Assembly (NCBI GenBank): GCA_030840885.1
Contig: JAVEDQ010000092.1
Span: 1-9,146 of the forward strand
DNA from: Frankiaceae bacterium
GTDB taxonomy: Bacteria; Actinomycetota; Actinomycetes; Frankiales; Frankiaceae
Length of the DNA: 9,146 bases
Direction of reading: 5' to 3'
In this document: positions 1-5,997 of the stretch, one piece after another
How positions within the stretch are numbered: the stretch's first letter is position 1
Layout of the letters: the number at the start of each line of letters is the position of its first letter
The notes under the pieces: model-generated
What the model saw: only the letters and a program-made list of their open reading frames with translations
Databases searched by the model: none
What the model was told of the DNA's origin: nothing
Translations under genes and position numbers: made by a program

Positions 1-670
1 GGACGAAGGCGATGCGCTCGCGTTCGCGCTCGACCACCAGGCGCGTCGCGACGCTCTGCACCCGGCCCGCCGAGAGTTTCGGCATGACCTTCTTCCACAG
101 CACGGGGCTGACCTCGTAGCCGTAGAGCCGGTCGAGGATGCGCCGGGTCTCCTGCGCGTTGACCAGGTCCTCGTCGATCTCGCGCGGGTTGGCCACCGCG
201 TTGCGGATCGCCTGCGGGGTGATCTCGTGGAACACCATCCGGCGGACGGGCACCTTCGGCTTCAGCGTCTGCAGCAGGTGCCAGGCGATCGCCTCGCCCT
301 CGCGGTCCTCGTCCGTCGCGAGGTAGAGCTCGTCGGCGTCCTTCAGCAGCGTCTTGAGCTTGGCGACCTGCGCCTTCTTGTCCGCAGTGACGATGTACAG
401 CGGTTCGAAGCCGCCGTCGACGTCGACGCCGAGCCGGGCCCACGGCTTGCCCTTGTGGGTGGCCGGGACGTCGGCGGCATTGCGCGGGAGGTCACGGATG
501 TGCCCGATCGAGCTCTCCACCGTGTAACCGGCGCCGAGATAGCCCGCGATGGTGCGCGCCTTCGCCGGCGACTCGACGATCACCAGACGCCGCCCGCCGT
601 TGGTGGACACGACGGCGTCGTCGGGGCCCGCCGAAGCTGCTGAGCTGGCTGTCCTCGTGCGCGGCGGCAA
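1..670 (-). CDS. topA: DNA topoisomerase I (type IA), N-terminal part, cut by window edge
   Basis: Relaxes negative supercoils by cutting and passing one DNA strand in the nucleoid. Only the first 223 codons are present; the active-site tyrosine lies in the missing part. Visible is the TOPRIM domain: VIVESPAKA at residues 30-38 with catalytic Glu33, the acidic triad in [14 protein letters not shown] (Asp120, Asp122, Glu124), then the start of the topoisomerase fold with [21 protein letters not shown] and [15 protein letters not shown] chose the TTG start at 670 because AGGAAG (677-682) lies 6 bases upstream; a GTG at 610 ([14 protein letters not shown]) and a GTG at 769 inside the upstream gene are alternatives. 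The chosen start gives about 25 low-complexity residues before the TOPRIM domain. The stop of the upstream gene (681-683) overlaps this ribosome site, so the two genes are probably co-transcribed. Identity is certain; the start is less so. Confidence 0.95.
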   Translation of the reverse strand, partial: MPPRTRTASSAASAGPDDAVVSTNGGRRLVIVESPAKARTIAGYLGAGYTVESSIGHIRDLPRNAADVPATHKGKPWARLGVDVDGGFEPLYIVTADKKAQVAKLKTLLKDADELYLATDEDREGEAIAWHLLQTLKPKVPVRRMVFHEITPQAIRNAVANPREIDEDLVNAQETRRILDRLYGYEVSPVLWKKVMPKLSAGRVQSVATRLVVERERERIAFV

Positions 671-680
671 CGGCGTCTTC

Positions 681-1457
681 CTATCTGTCGGTCGTACCAG
701 TGGTGGTGCCGGTGGTGCTGGAGTTGGTGGTGGTGCTCGCGGTTCTGGTGCCCGGCGGGTGGTCGTCACCGGCGGAACTGGGTTCCGGCAGGCGGTGCGA
801 CACAGCCCGTGCCCTTCCTGGCTCGAGGCCGTCGGACGGCCACGTGCTGGGCGGCGTGCCGGGAGGGGCTCCCCCGACGAGGTCGGTCAGCCGGCGGAGC
901 CGGCGTGTCCCGACGAAACGGTACGCCGGACCGTCGGCCCGTGGTCCGAGGAAGATACCCGCCACGCCGACGTCGGCGAGCGCGGCGCCCACGCGTACCC
1001 AACGCTCCGGGGCGCTGGCGGCGAGCCGGAGCCGGAACCCGCGGCCGCCGGTCCCCTTGTCCGGCACCCCGGCCGAGACGGCCCACCACCACAGCCGGGG
1101 ACCGTCGAGAAACAGGTCGTCGGGGGCGACCGGGGTGGCGCCTCGGGTCCAACGCAACGCGAAGGGCAGCAGTCGGGCGTCGAAGCGGGTGCGCACCGAG
1201 ACGGCCTCGGGGCGGGTCGGCGTCGGGGCGGCGCGGCACGGCTGGAGCAGGTCGTGTTCGTCCTGCCGGGCCTCGAGGGCCGCCACCCGCCAGGGCTCGT
1301 CGACGAGCACCGACAACCGGGCGGTCCCTGCGAGGGCGCCGAGCCCGCGGACGACGTGGCCCGTGCCGCAGAGCAGCCCCTCGAGATCGGCGAGCCCCGG
1401 CGGCGTCGCGTCGGCCGCGAGCAGCGAGAGCTGTCGCGGAGCGGCCGGGTGTGTCAC
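681..1457 (-). CDS. Conserved actinobacterial hypothetical protein with Ser/Thr-rich tail
   Basis: A 258-residue soluble protein of unknown function; no signal peptide, membrane helix or known catalytic motif is visible. The N-terminus ([21 protein letters not shown]) and the central part ([40 protein letters not shown]) look like a folded domain to about residue 205. The rest is a Pro/Gly then Thr/Ser-rich tail ([19 protein letters not shown]) that looks disordered. Position just upstream of topA matches the small conserved hypothetical at the same place in mycobacteria (Rv3647c, from memory), but I cannot align them here; if correct, this protein is longer mainly through the tail. The GTG start at 1457 has no Shine-Dalgarno sequence; a -10-like hexamer ends 6 bases upstream, so the mRNA may be leaderless. 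The stop lies 10 bases before the proposed topA start. Confidence 0.8.
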   Translation of the reverse strand: MTHPAAPRQLSLLAADATPPGLADLEGLLCGTGHVVRGLGALAGTARLSVLVDEPWRVAALEARQDEHDLLQPCRAAPTPTRPEAVSVRTRFDARLLPFALRWTRGATPVAPDDLFLDGPRLWWWAVSAGVPDKGTGGRGFRLRLAASAPERWVRVGAALADVGVAGIFLGPRADGPAYRFVGTRRLRRLTDLVGGAPPGTPPSTWPSDGLEPGRARAVSHRLPEPSSAGDDHPPGTRTASTTTNSSTTGTTTGTTDR

Positions 1458-1463
1458 GGCCGA

Positions 1464-1469
1464 AAACTA
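1464..1469 (-). promoter_or_regulatory. Candidate -10 box for a leaderless transcript of the hypothetical gene and topA
   Basis: On the minus strand the hexamer TAGTTT (1469 down to 1464) fits the TANNNT pattern of actinobacterial -10 boxes and ends 6 bases before the GTG start at 1457. Transcription would then begin at or next to the start codon. This agrees with the lack of a Shine-Dalgarno sequence. No convincing -35 box is visible. The spacing is seen; promoter activity is inferred. Confidence 0.45.
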
Positions 1470-1518
1470 TCCCGCCGGCACCGCCACGAACTCTGTACAG
1501 CCGAATTCACCTGCCGTT

Positions 1519-2043
1519 TCATACCGGCCCGTCCTGGCGCGAGGGGACGAGGACGACCCCGGGAACGACCTCGACCGGTGTCCGCAGGCTGTTCGCGACG
1601 TAGCACTCGCGATGGGCGACCTCGCACAGGTGGGCCACCTGGGCGACCGTCACGGCAACGTCCCGGTCGACCCGGCGGTCGGCGACGACGATCTGCGGGC
1701 GCAGCGTGATGCCGGTCAGTCCGACCGGCTTCACCGAGACGGGCAGCTGCCCGGCGGCATCGTCGGTGTAGGCGAGGACGTCGAGGCGGGCGCGGGCCGC
1801 GACCGCGAGGAAGGAGAGCAGCTGGCAGGACGCGGCCGCGAGCACGAGCAGCTGCTCGGGGTTCGGCAGCGCGGGGTCGCCGCGGAAGGAGGCGTCCGAC
1901 GACAGGCCGACCGTGAACGCGTCGGCAGCTCCGCCGAACGTCCCGGCGTGGCGGCGGTCGTAGGCGTCGTAGCCCGGGGCGGTGGTGCCGGACCAGGCGA
2001 TCCGTGCCGCGTAGGAGTGGGGCGCCCGTCCGCCGCTCGTCAT
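1519..2043 (-). CDS. OsmC/Ohr-family protein (probable thiol peroxidase)
   Basis: Members of the OsmC/Ohr family reduce organic hydroperoxides in the cytoplasm with a pair of cysteines. Both are present: Cys73 in NPEQLLVLAAASCQLLSFLAV, which matches the family's NPE-LL-A--SC signature, and Cys147 in AHRECYVANSL. Cys140 (HLCEVAH) is an extra cysteine. At 174 residues the protein is slightly longer than the usual 140-150, through N-terminal residues and a short C-terminal end. I used the ATG at 2043; a GTG at 2058, directly behind a GGGGGA run, would add five residues, and neither has a well-spaced ribosome site. The gene lies 61 bases upstream of the hypothetical gene and just downstream of the hppA terminator. 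I see no clear promoter of its own in the gap, so it may depend partly on read-through. Subfamily (OsmC, Ohr or YhfA-like) is not resolved. Confidence 0.88.
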   Translation of the reverse strand: MTSGGRAPHSYAARIAWSGTTAPGYDAYDRRHAGTFGGAADAFTVGLSSDASFRGDPALPNPEQLLVLAAASCQLLSFLAVAARARLDVLAYTDDAAGQLPVSVKPVGLTGITLRPQIVVADRRVDRDVAVTVAQVAHLCEVAHRECYVANSLRTPVEVVPGVVLVPSRQDGPV

Positions 2044-2074
2044 GGCTCTGCTTGTCACTCCCCCAGCCTGGCAT

Positions 2075-2116
2075 GCCGAAGGGGCCGCCCCGACTCTTCG
2101 GGACGGCCCCTTCGGC
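2075..2116 (-). terminator. Strong hairpin terminator downstream of hppA
   Basis: Two 19-base arms (2075-2093 and 2098-2116) enclose a 4-base loop. All pairs are perfect except one. In minus-strand RNA that pair is G-U, while in plus-strand RNA it is C-A and does not pair. The hairpin is therefore best suited to the minus strand, as expected for a terminator 28 bases past the hppA stop codon. No T-run follows on that strand, which is common for actinobacterial intrinsic terminators. Confidence 0.85.
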
Positions 2117-2144
2117 CTACTGCTGGTCGCGCTGGGTGCGGACC

Positions 2145-4502
2145 TCAGACTGCGGCGCGCCGGGCACCGGGCTCAGCCGTGCCGGTACCGGCAGCGGCAG
2201 CGGCAGCACCGCTGTCGCCACCGGAATCGTTGAGCGCGTTGCCGCGGCGCTTGCTGACGATGACCGCCGCGACGAGGAGAGCCGCTGCCACCACGGCGAT
2301 TCCGACGCGCAGCGGCGTGTTCTTGTCCTGGCCCACCGACAGCTGGACGACGGCCGGAACGATCAGCAGCGCGACCAGGTTCATCACCTTGAGCAGCGGG
2401 TTGATGGCCGGACCGGCGGTGTCCTTGAACGGGTCACCGATGGTGTCGCCGACGACCGTGGCGGTGTGGGCCTCGGAGCCCTTGCCGCCGTAGTTGCCGT
2501 CCTCGACGAGCTTCTTGGCGTTGTCCCAGGCCCCACCGGAGTTGGACAGGAACACCGCCATGAGGACGCCGCTGGCGATGGCGCCGCCGAGGAAGGCGCC
2601 GAGTGGCGAGAAGCCGAAGCCGAAGCCGACCGCGATCGGCGCGAGTACGGCGAGCGTGCCGGGGGTGATCAGCTCACGGAGCGAGTCCTTGGTGCAGATG
2701 TCCACGACGCGGCCGTAGTCGGGCCTCTCCGTGCCGGCCATGATCCCGGGTCGGGTGCGGAACTGCTCGCGGACCTCGTAGACGACCCGGCCGGCGGCAC
2801 GGGACACCGCGTTGATGGCCAGGCCGCTGAACATGAAGACCACCGCGGCACCGAGGATGACGCCGACGAGCGCGTCCGGGTAGGCGATCGACAGGCCGAT
2901 GCGCTGGGGCAGCGTGCCGGTCCGGGTGTCGACGCCGGCCTTGCCGACCTCGCTGATGATGGTGTCGGTGAACGACCCGAACAGCGCGGTGGCGGCGAGC
3001 ACGGCCGTCGCGATCGCGATGCCCTTGGTGATGGCCTTGGTCGTGTTGCCGACGGCGTCGAGGTCGGTGAGGACGCGCGCGCCGCGCTCGTCGATCTCAC
3101 CGCTCATCTCGGCGATGCCCTGGGCGTTGTCCGAGACCGGGCCGAAGGTGTCCATCGAGACGATGACGCCGACCGTGGTCAGCAGGCCGGTGCCGGCCAG
3201 CGCCACCGCGAACAGCGAGATGGTCAGGGTCGAGCCGAGCAGGTAGGCGCCGTAGACGGCGGCACCGATCAGCACGGCGGAGTAGACGGCCGACTCGAGA
3301 CCGATGCTGATACCGGCGAGCACCGTGGTGGCCGGACCGGTCAGCGACGACTTGGCGATGTCGAGGACCGGGCGGCGGTTGGTCTCGGTGAAGTAGCCGG
3401 TCAGCAGCTGGATCGCCGCGGCGAGCACCAGACCGATGAGCACGGCGGCGAGCGCGATGAGGCGCGGGTTGCCGCCGGCGCCGGGGTCGCCGGCCCCCTC
3501 GAACTCGGAGAACGAGGAGGGCAGGTACACGAAGCACGCAACGGCGACGAGCACGGCCGACACCGCGGCGGAGAGGAAGAAACCGCGGTTGATGGCCGTC
3601 ATCCCGCTGCGGTCACTCGGGCGGGGCGTGACAGCGAGGATGCCGACCAGCGCCGTGACGATGCCGATCGCCGGGATGATCAGCGGGAAGATCAGGCCCT
3701 TGGTGCCGAAGGCGGCCGAGCCGAGGATCAGCGCCGCGACGAGGGTGACCGCGTAGGACTCGAAGAGGTCCGCAGCCATGCCCGCGCAGTCGCCGACGTT
3801 GTCGCCGACGTTGTCGGCGATGGTGGCGGCGTTGCGGGGGTCGTCCTCCGGGATGCCCAGCTCGACCTTGCCCACCAGGTCGGCGCCGACGTCGGCGGCC
3901 TTGGTGAAGATGCCACCGCCGACGCGCATGAACATCGCGAGCAGTGCGGCGCCGAATCCGAAGCCCTCGAGGACCTGGGGAGCGTTGCCCTTGTACAGCA
4001 GGACGACTACGGAGGCACCGAGCAGGCCAAGGCCGACGGTGAGCATGCCGACCACGCCGCCGGTACGGAAGGCGATGCGGGTGGCCTTCTGGACGCCGGT
4101 GGCCTGGGCGGCTGCGGCAACGCGGACGTTCGCGCGCACCGCGACGCCCATGCCGACGTAACCGACGGTGAACGACGCCGCGGCGCCGATCACGAAGAAG
4201 ACCGAGCGGCCGATGCGGGCGGCCGTCGTCTCCGACGGCAGCAGCAGCAGGATCAGCGGGATGGCGACGGCGAACACCGACAAGGTCTTGAGCTGGCGTC
4301 GGAGGTACGCCTCGGCGCCCTCCTGAACGGCCAGCGAGATCTCGCGCATCTTGGGTGTGCCCGTGTCGGCCGCGAGAACCTCGCGGACGAAGATGAACGC
4401 GACCAGCAGGGCAGCTACGGAGAGCGCGGCGATGGCGCCGGCAATGCCGAGTTGTCCTCCGGTCAGATCGGTGAGGCCTTCGCCGTCAGCGGCGAGGAGC
4501 AT
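2145..4502 (-). CDS. hppA: K+-independent membrane proton-pumping inorganic pyrophosphatase
   Basis: Hydrolyses pyrophosphate and uses the energy to pump protons across the cytoplasmic membrane. It carries the family signatures: DVGADLVGKVE (residues 204-214), DNVGDNVGDCAGMAADLFESYA (from 230), GNTTKAITKG (485-494), GGKGSEAH and GDTIGDPFKDTAGP (about 670-698). Lys489 in GNTTKA is the residue that, by published family rules, replaces alanine in K+-dependent enzymes, so this one should not need potassium. The 785 residues are rich in hydrophobic segments and fit the usual 16 transmembrane helices. The C-terminal tail of about 30 residues (Gly/Ala-rich after SKRRGNAL) is low-complexity. The ATG at 4502 was chosen because GGAGG lies 4 bases upstream; upstream in-frame codons lack this. 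It stands alone between a 231-bp leader region and a strong terminator, so it is probably a single-gene transcript. Confidence 0.97.
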   Translation of the reverse strand: MLLAADGEGLTDLTGGQLGIAGAIAALSVAALLVAFIFVREVLAADTGTPKMREISLAVQEGAEAYLRRQLKTLSVFAVAIPLILLLLPSETTAARIGRSVFFVIGAAASFTVGYVGMGVAVRANVRVAAAAQATGVQKATRIAFRTGGVVGMLTVGLGLLGASVVVLLYKGNAPQVLEGFGFGAALLAMFMRVGGGIFTKAADVGADLVGKVELGIPEDDPRNAATIADNVGDNVGDCAGMAADLFESYAVTLVAALILGSAAFGTKGLIFPLIIPAIGIVTALVGILAVTPRPSDRSGMTAINRGFFLSAAVSAVLVAVACFVYLPSSFSEFEGAGDPGAGGNPRLIALAAVLIGLVLAAAIQLLTGYFTETNRRPVLDIAKSSLTGPATTVLAGISIGLESAVYSAVLIGAAVYGAYLLGSTLTISLFAVALAGTGLLTTVGVIVSMDTFGPVSDNAQGIAEMSGEIDERGARVLTDLDAVGNTTKAITKGIAIATAVLAATALFGSFTDTIISEVGKAGVDTRTGTLPQRIGLSIAYPDALVGVILGAAVVFMFSGLAINAVSRAAGRVVYEVREQFRTRPGIMAGTERPDYGRVVDICTKDSLRELITPGTLAVLAPIAVGFGFGFSPLGAFLGGAIASGVLMAVFLSNSGGAWDNAKKLVEDGNYGGKGSEAHTATVVGDTIGDPFKDTAGPAINPLLKVMNLVALLIVPAVVQLSVGQDKNTPLRVGIAVVAAALLVAAVIVSKRRGNALNDSGGDSGAAAAAAGTGTAEPGARRAAV

Positions 4503-4579
4503 CCGTCCTCCAGGAGCATCGGAGCGGACGCGGCAAGGTGCCGGCCGCCATAGCACTCCGCGCAGTCTGCGGAGGCTTC

Positions 4580-4599
4580 GGGTGGGGTGCGGGGTGGGG
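4580..4599 (+). other. G-quadruplex-forming motif in the hppA upstream region
   Basis: The plus strand has four runs of three or four G separated by loops of 1, 3 and 1 bases. This is a canonical, short-loop intramolecular G-quadruplex pattern. It lies 78-97 bases upstream of the hppA start, on the strand that is the template for hppA. The RNA leader would be C-rich there. Any effect on transcription is inferred. Confidence 0.6.
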
Positions 4600-4637
4600 T
4601 TGCTGAGCTGCGGCAGCGATACCGCAAGCCGGGCGCA

Positions 4638-4643
4638 AGTCTA
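4638..4643 (-). promoter_or_regulatory. Possible -10 box of the hppA promoter
   Basis: TAGACT on the minus strand fits TANNNT and would place the transcription start near 4631, giving a leader of about 130 bases that contains the C-rich side of the G-quadruplex motif and a small hairpin (4556-4574). No good -35 match is seen at the usual spacing, so support is weak. Confidence 0.25.
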
Positions 4644-4685
4644 GACGACACGCAGGCGAAACATCGCACACCGCCGGCGGAGGGG

Positions 4686-4709
4686 AACGTCGCGGCGCGC
4701 CGGGACGTT
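4686..4709 (-). terminator. Candidate terminator of the bldG/anti-sigma operon
   Basis: A 24-base inverted repeat starts 25 bases beyond the anti-sigma stop codon. Its 6-bp outer stem (AACGTC/GACGTT) is separated by one C-C mismatch from a GC-only inner palindrome. No T-run follows. It could end the minus-strand transcript before hppA. Confidence 0.45.
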
Positions 4710-4733
4710 GAGCGGCGCCGCGAAGCGGACTCG

Positions 4734-5252
4734 CTAGAAGTCGCCGTCCAGGACGTCGTCGTCGTCGGCCGGCAGCAGGAGTTCGCCCAGGCGCGGCCAA
4801 CTCATGGTCACCCGCGTCCCGGGGCCGTCATTGCGCGCAGCGACGGAGACGTCGTCGACCAGACCCTCGATGAGTGCGAGCCCGATCCCGGAGGGCAGCT
4901 GCAGCGAAGCATCAGCCTCGGGTTCGCCGGTGCCGGCCAGGTCGAGGAGCTCACCGACCGTGGGACGGCTTCCGTCGGCGTCACCGGCGACCTGATCCAG
5001 CGGGGGGCCGGCGTCGAGGACGGAGATCGAGAAGACGTCGTCGCTGTCGTCGAACCGGACGGTGACCAGCTCGGTCGGAGCGTGGCGCCGATGCACGTCC
5101 ACGGCCCGTGAGCAGGCCTCGCCGATGGCGAGCTTGACCTCGTCGATCAGGGATTCCTCGACCCCGATCCGGCGGGCGAGGGCGGCAGCGATCAGCCGCG
5201 CGGTGCGGACGTGCAGCGGAAGTGCCCCGAACTGGAGCTCCACCGTTGCCAC
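4734..5252 (-). CDS. RsbW-like anti-sigma factor (GHKL ATPase fold), partner of BldG
   Basis: A 172-residue cytoplasmic protein of the SpoIIAB/RsbW family, which holds a sigma factor inactive and phosphorylates its STAS antagonist. The fold is recognisable: N-box helix EVKLAIGEACSRAVDVH with Glu45 where SpoIIAB has its catalytic glutamate, DAG at 80-82, the glycine-rich GIGLALIEGLVDDVSV (122-137), and GPGTRVTMSW near the end. Two motifs deviate: Arg49 stands where SpoIIAB has the magnesium-binding Asn50, and DAGPP replaces the usual DxGxG. The C-terminus is acidic (ADDDDVLDGDF). The GTG at 5252 is chosen because GGGAGGT sits 6 bases upstream; the open frame extends to 5342 with a Thr-rich stretch that I regard as non-coding. 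By position it corresponds to SCO3548 of Streptomyces coelicolor, reported to work with BldG. The sigma factor it controls is not in this window. Confidence 0.88.
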   Translation of the reverse strand: MATVELQFGALPLHVRTARLIAAALARRIGVEESLIDEVKLAIGEACSRAVDVHRRHAPTELVTVRFDDSDDVFSISVLDAGPPLDQVAGDADGSRPTVGELLDLAGTGEPEADASLQLPSGIGLALIEGLVDDVSVAARNDGPGTRVTMSWPRLGELLLPADDDDVLDGDF

Positions 5253-5256
5253 GTCG

Positions 5257-5388
5257 CTACCTCCCGATCCCGCGCGGGCGTCCTTCGCCGCAGATTTCGT
5301 CGTCGTAACCGTCGTAGTCGTAACCGTCGTCGCCGTAACCACCGTCGCCGCCCGGCCGGGCGGCGACGATGTTCCCCGTGGAACTCAT
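5257..5388 (-). CDS. Possible small Gly/Tyr/Asp-rich ORF between bldG and the anti-sigma gene
   Basis: An ATG at 5388 opens 43 codons ending in TAG at 5257-5259. The middle reads as three pentapeptide-like units, GYGDD, GYDYD and GYDDE, followed by a basic end (GRPRGIGR). About four fifths of third codon positions are G or C, consistent with coding here. The stop overlaps the Shine-Dalgarno sequence of the anti-sigma gene and lies 4 bases before its GTG, the arrangement expected of coupled genes. Against it: no well-spaced ribosome site precedes the ATG (a GGAG lies 14 bases upstream), and the same repeats in another frame give a Thr/Val stretch with similar base use. No family is recognised. 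Confidence 0.3.
   Translation of the reverse strand: MSSTGNIVAARPGGDGGYGDDGYDYDGYDDEICGEGRPRGIGR
5296..5340 (-). repeat. Three 15-bp direct repeats in the bldG/anti-sigma linker
   Basis: Three tandem units, consensus GGTTACGRCKACGAM on the minus strand, lie between bldG and the anti-sigma gene. They are in register with the possible small ORF and would each encode one Gly-Tyr-containing pentapeptide. Confidence 0.7.
5343..5368. repeat. 26-bp perfect palindrome in the bldG/anti-sigma linker
   Basis: Every base from 5343 to 5355 pairs with 5356 to 5368. With a four-base loop it forms an 11-bp, almost all-GC stem. It sits 63 bases past the bldG stop and about 90 bases before the anti-sigma start. 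It could act as a partial terminator or processing site that sets the ratio of the two proteins, or as an operator. Only the symmetry is seen; the role is inferred. Confidence 0.7.
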
Positions 5389-5406
5389 CCGATGCGGACG
5401 AGCTCC

Positions 5407-5442
5407 GTCGGACTACTCGGTCGCGTCGGACTACTCGGTCGC
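5407..5442. repeat. 18-bp tandem duplication spanning the bldG stop codon
   Basis: Two identical 18-base copies, 5407-5424 and 5425-5442, abut without a spacer. The right copy holds the last three codons (Ala-Thr-Glu) and TAG stop of bldG plus six bases. The left copy repeats them in frame, so a second Ala-Thr-Glu-stop follows the real end. It looks like a recent slippage event. Confidence 0.9.
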
Positions 5443-5772
5443 GGAGAGGGCCTCGTCGACGCTCGAGTGGATGGGGAAGACCTTGGTCAGCCCCGTGATC
5501 CGGAAGATCTTGAGGATCCGCTCCTGGGTGCACACCAGGCGCAGCGAACCCTCGTGGGCGCGAACGCGCTTGAGGCCGCCGACCAGGACGCCGAGACCGG
5601 TGGAGTCGAGGAAGTCGACCTCCTCCATGTCGACCACGAGGTGGTACGCGCCGCTGCTGACCAAGTCGATCAGCTGCTCGCGCAGCTTGGGCGCGGTGTA
5701 GACATCGATCTCGCCGCCCACCTTGACGATGGTGCGATCGCCCTCAGTGCGTGTGTTGAGGGACAGGTCCAC
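5431..5772 (-). CDS. bldG: Anti-sigma-factor antagonist BldG (STAS domain)
   Basis: A 113-residue single STAS domain that binds an anti-sigma factor when unphosphorylated and so frees the sigma factor. The sequence, including [34 protein letters not shown] and [17 protein letters not shown], is very close to what I remember of Streptomyces BldG, needed there for aerial growth and antibiotic production. Ser57 in FLDSTGLG matches the known phosphorylated serine, and Thr58 follows it as is common in this family. The GTG at 5772 is preceded by GGAGG with 5 bases spacing. It is the first gene of a probable operon with the anti-sigma factor, 178 bases apart; such a long structured gap suggests that bldG is also made from a shorter transcript. 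Identity is very secure; the phenotype in this organism is inferred. Confidence 0.96.
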   Translation of the reverse strand: MDLSLNTRTEGDRTIVKVGGEIDVYTAPKLREQLIDLVSSGAYHLVVDMEEVDFLDSTGLGVLVGGLKRVRAHEGSLRLVCTQERILKIFRITGLTKVFPIHSSVDEALSATE

Positions 5773-5829
5773 GTGCTCCTCCAGGTTCGGTCGCTGGCAT
5801 GCGACGTCTGCCGCGTACCGGGCTCGAGT

Positions 5830-5840
5830 GTCACGGTGAC
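5830..5840. promoter_or_regulatory. Small palindrome GTCACGGTGAC in the bldG leader
   Basis: Two perfect 5-base half-sites around one central base lie 58-68 bases upstream of the bldG start. The size suits a dimeric regulator's binding site, but no second copy is seen in the window, and chance is possible. Confidence 0.25.
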
Positions 5841-5895
5841 GGCGAGACGCGCCCTACCTTGCCAGATGCCGCCGTATCAAGCGTCGTCGCCCCCG

Positions 5896-5901
5896 AGAGT
5901 A
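5896..5901 (-). promoter_or_regulatory. Possible -10 box of the bldG promoter
   Basis: TACTCT on the minus strand fits TANNNT and is the only such hexamer I found between bldG and the divergent helicase gene. It would give a transcript with a leader of about 115-120 bases. No matching -35 box is seen. Confidence 0.3.
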
Positions 5902-5983
5902 ACGGGTCGAGCCGGCGCGCCGACATCCGGGCTGCGGCTGCGGACGCGCTCACCGAACAGTCGGATTCTGTCGGACCCGCACC

Positions 5984-5989
5984 TAAACT
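5984..5989 (+). promoter_or_regulatory. Candidate -10 box of the helicase promoter, near-leaderless
   Basis: TAAACT fits the -10 consensus and ends 8 bases before the ATG at 5998. Transcription would start within about two bases of the start codon, which agrees with the lack of a Shine-Dalgarno sequence. The -35 region shows no clear match. Confidence 0.55.
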
Positions 5990-5997
5990 GAGAGTTC

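Noticed and set aside
549..2493. Long plus-strand open frames across the hypothetical and osmC genes
   Set aside because: They are Arg/Gly/Pro-rich frames antisense to better supported genes, with no plausible domain or ribosome site.
2004..4553. An 849-codon open frame on the plus strand, opposite hppA
   Set aside because: It is the mirror of the hppA reading frame in very GC-rich DNA. Its product is a charged Arg/Asp/Gly/Glu mixture with no domain, while the opposite strand encodes an unmistakable pyrophosphatase.
4503..4733. A possible riboswitch in the hppA upstream region
   Set aside because: Apart from a small hairpin (4556-4574), the candidate terminator and the G-runs, I could not find the conserved core of any riboswitch class that I know.
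5253..5342. A 30-residue Thr/Val-rich N-terminal extension of the anti-sigma factor (GTG at 5342)
   Set aside because: The GTG at 5252 has a near-perfect Shine-Dalgarno sequence, and the domain starts right there. The extension comes from the 15-bp repeats read in another frame.
1458..5997. A cold-shock protein gene, found near topA in mycobacteria
   Set aside because: No short frame with the cold-shock motifs GFGFI or VFVH is present in the gaps; the intervals here are too short or hold other features.
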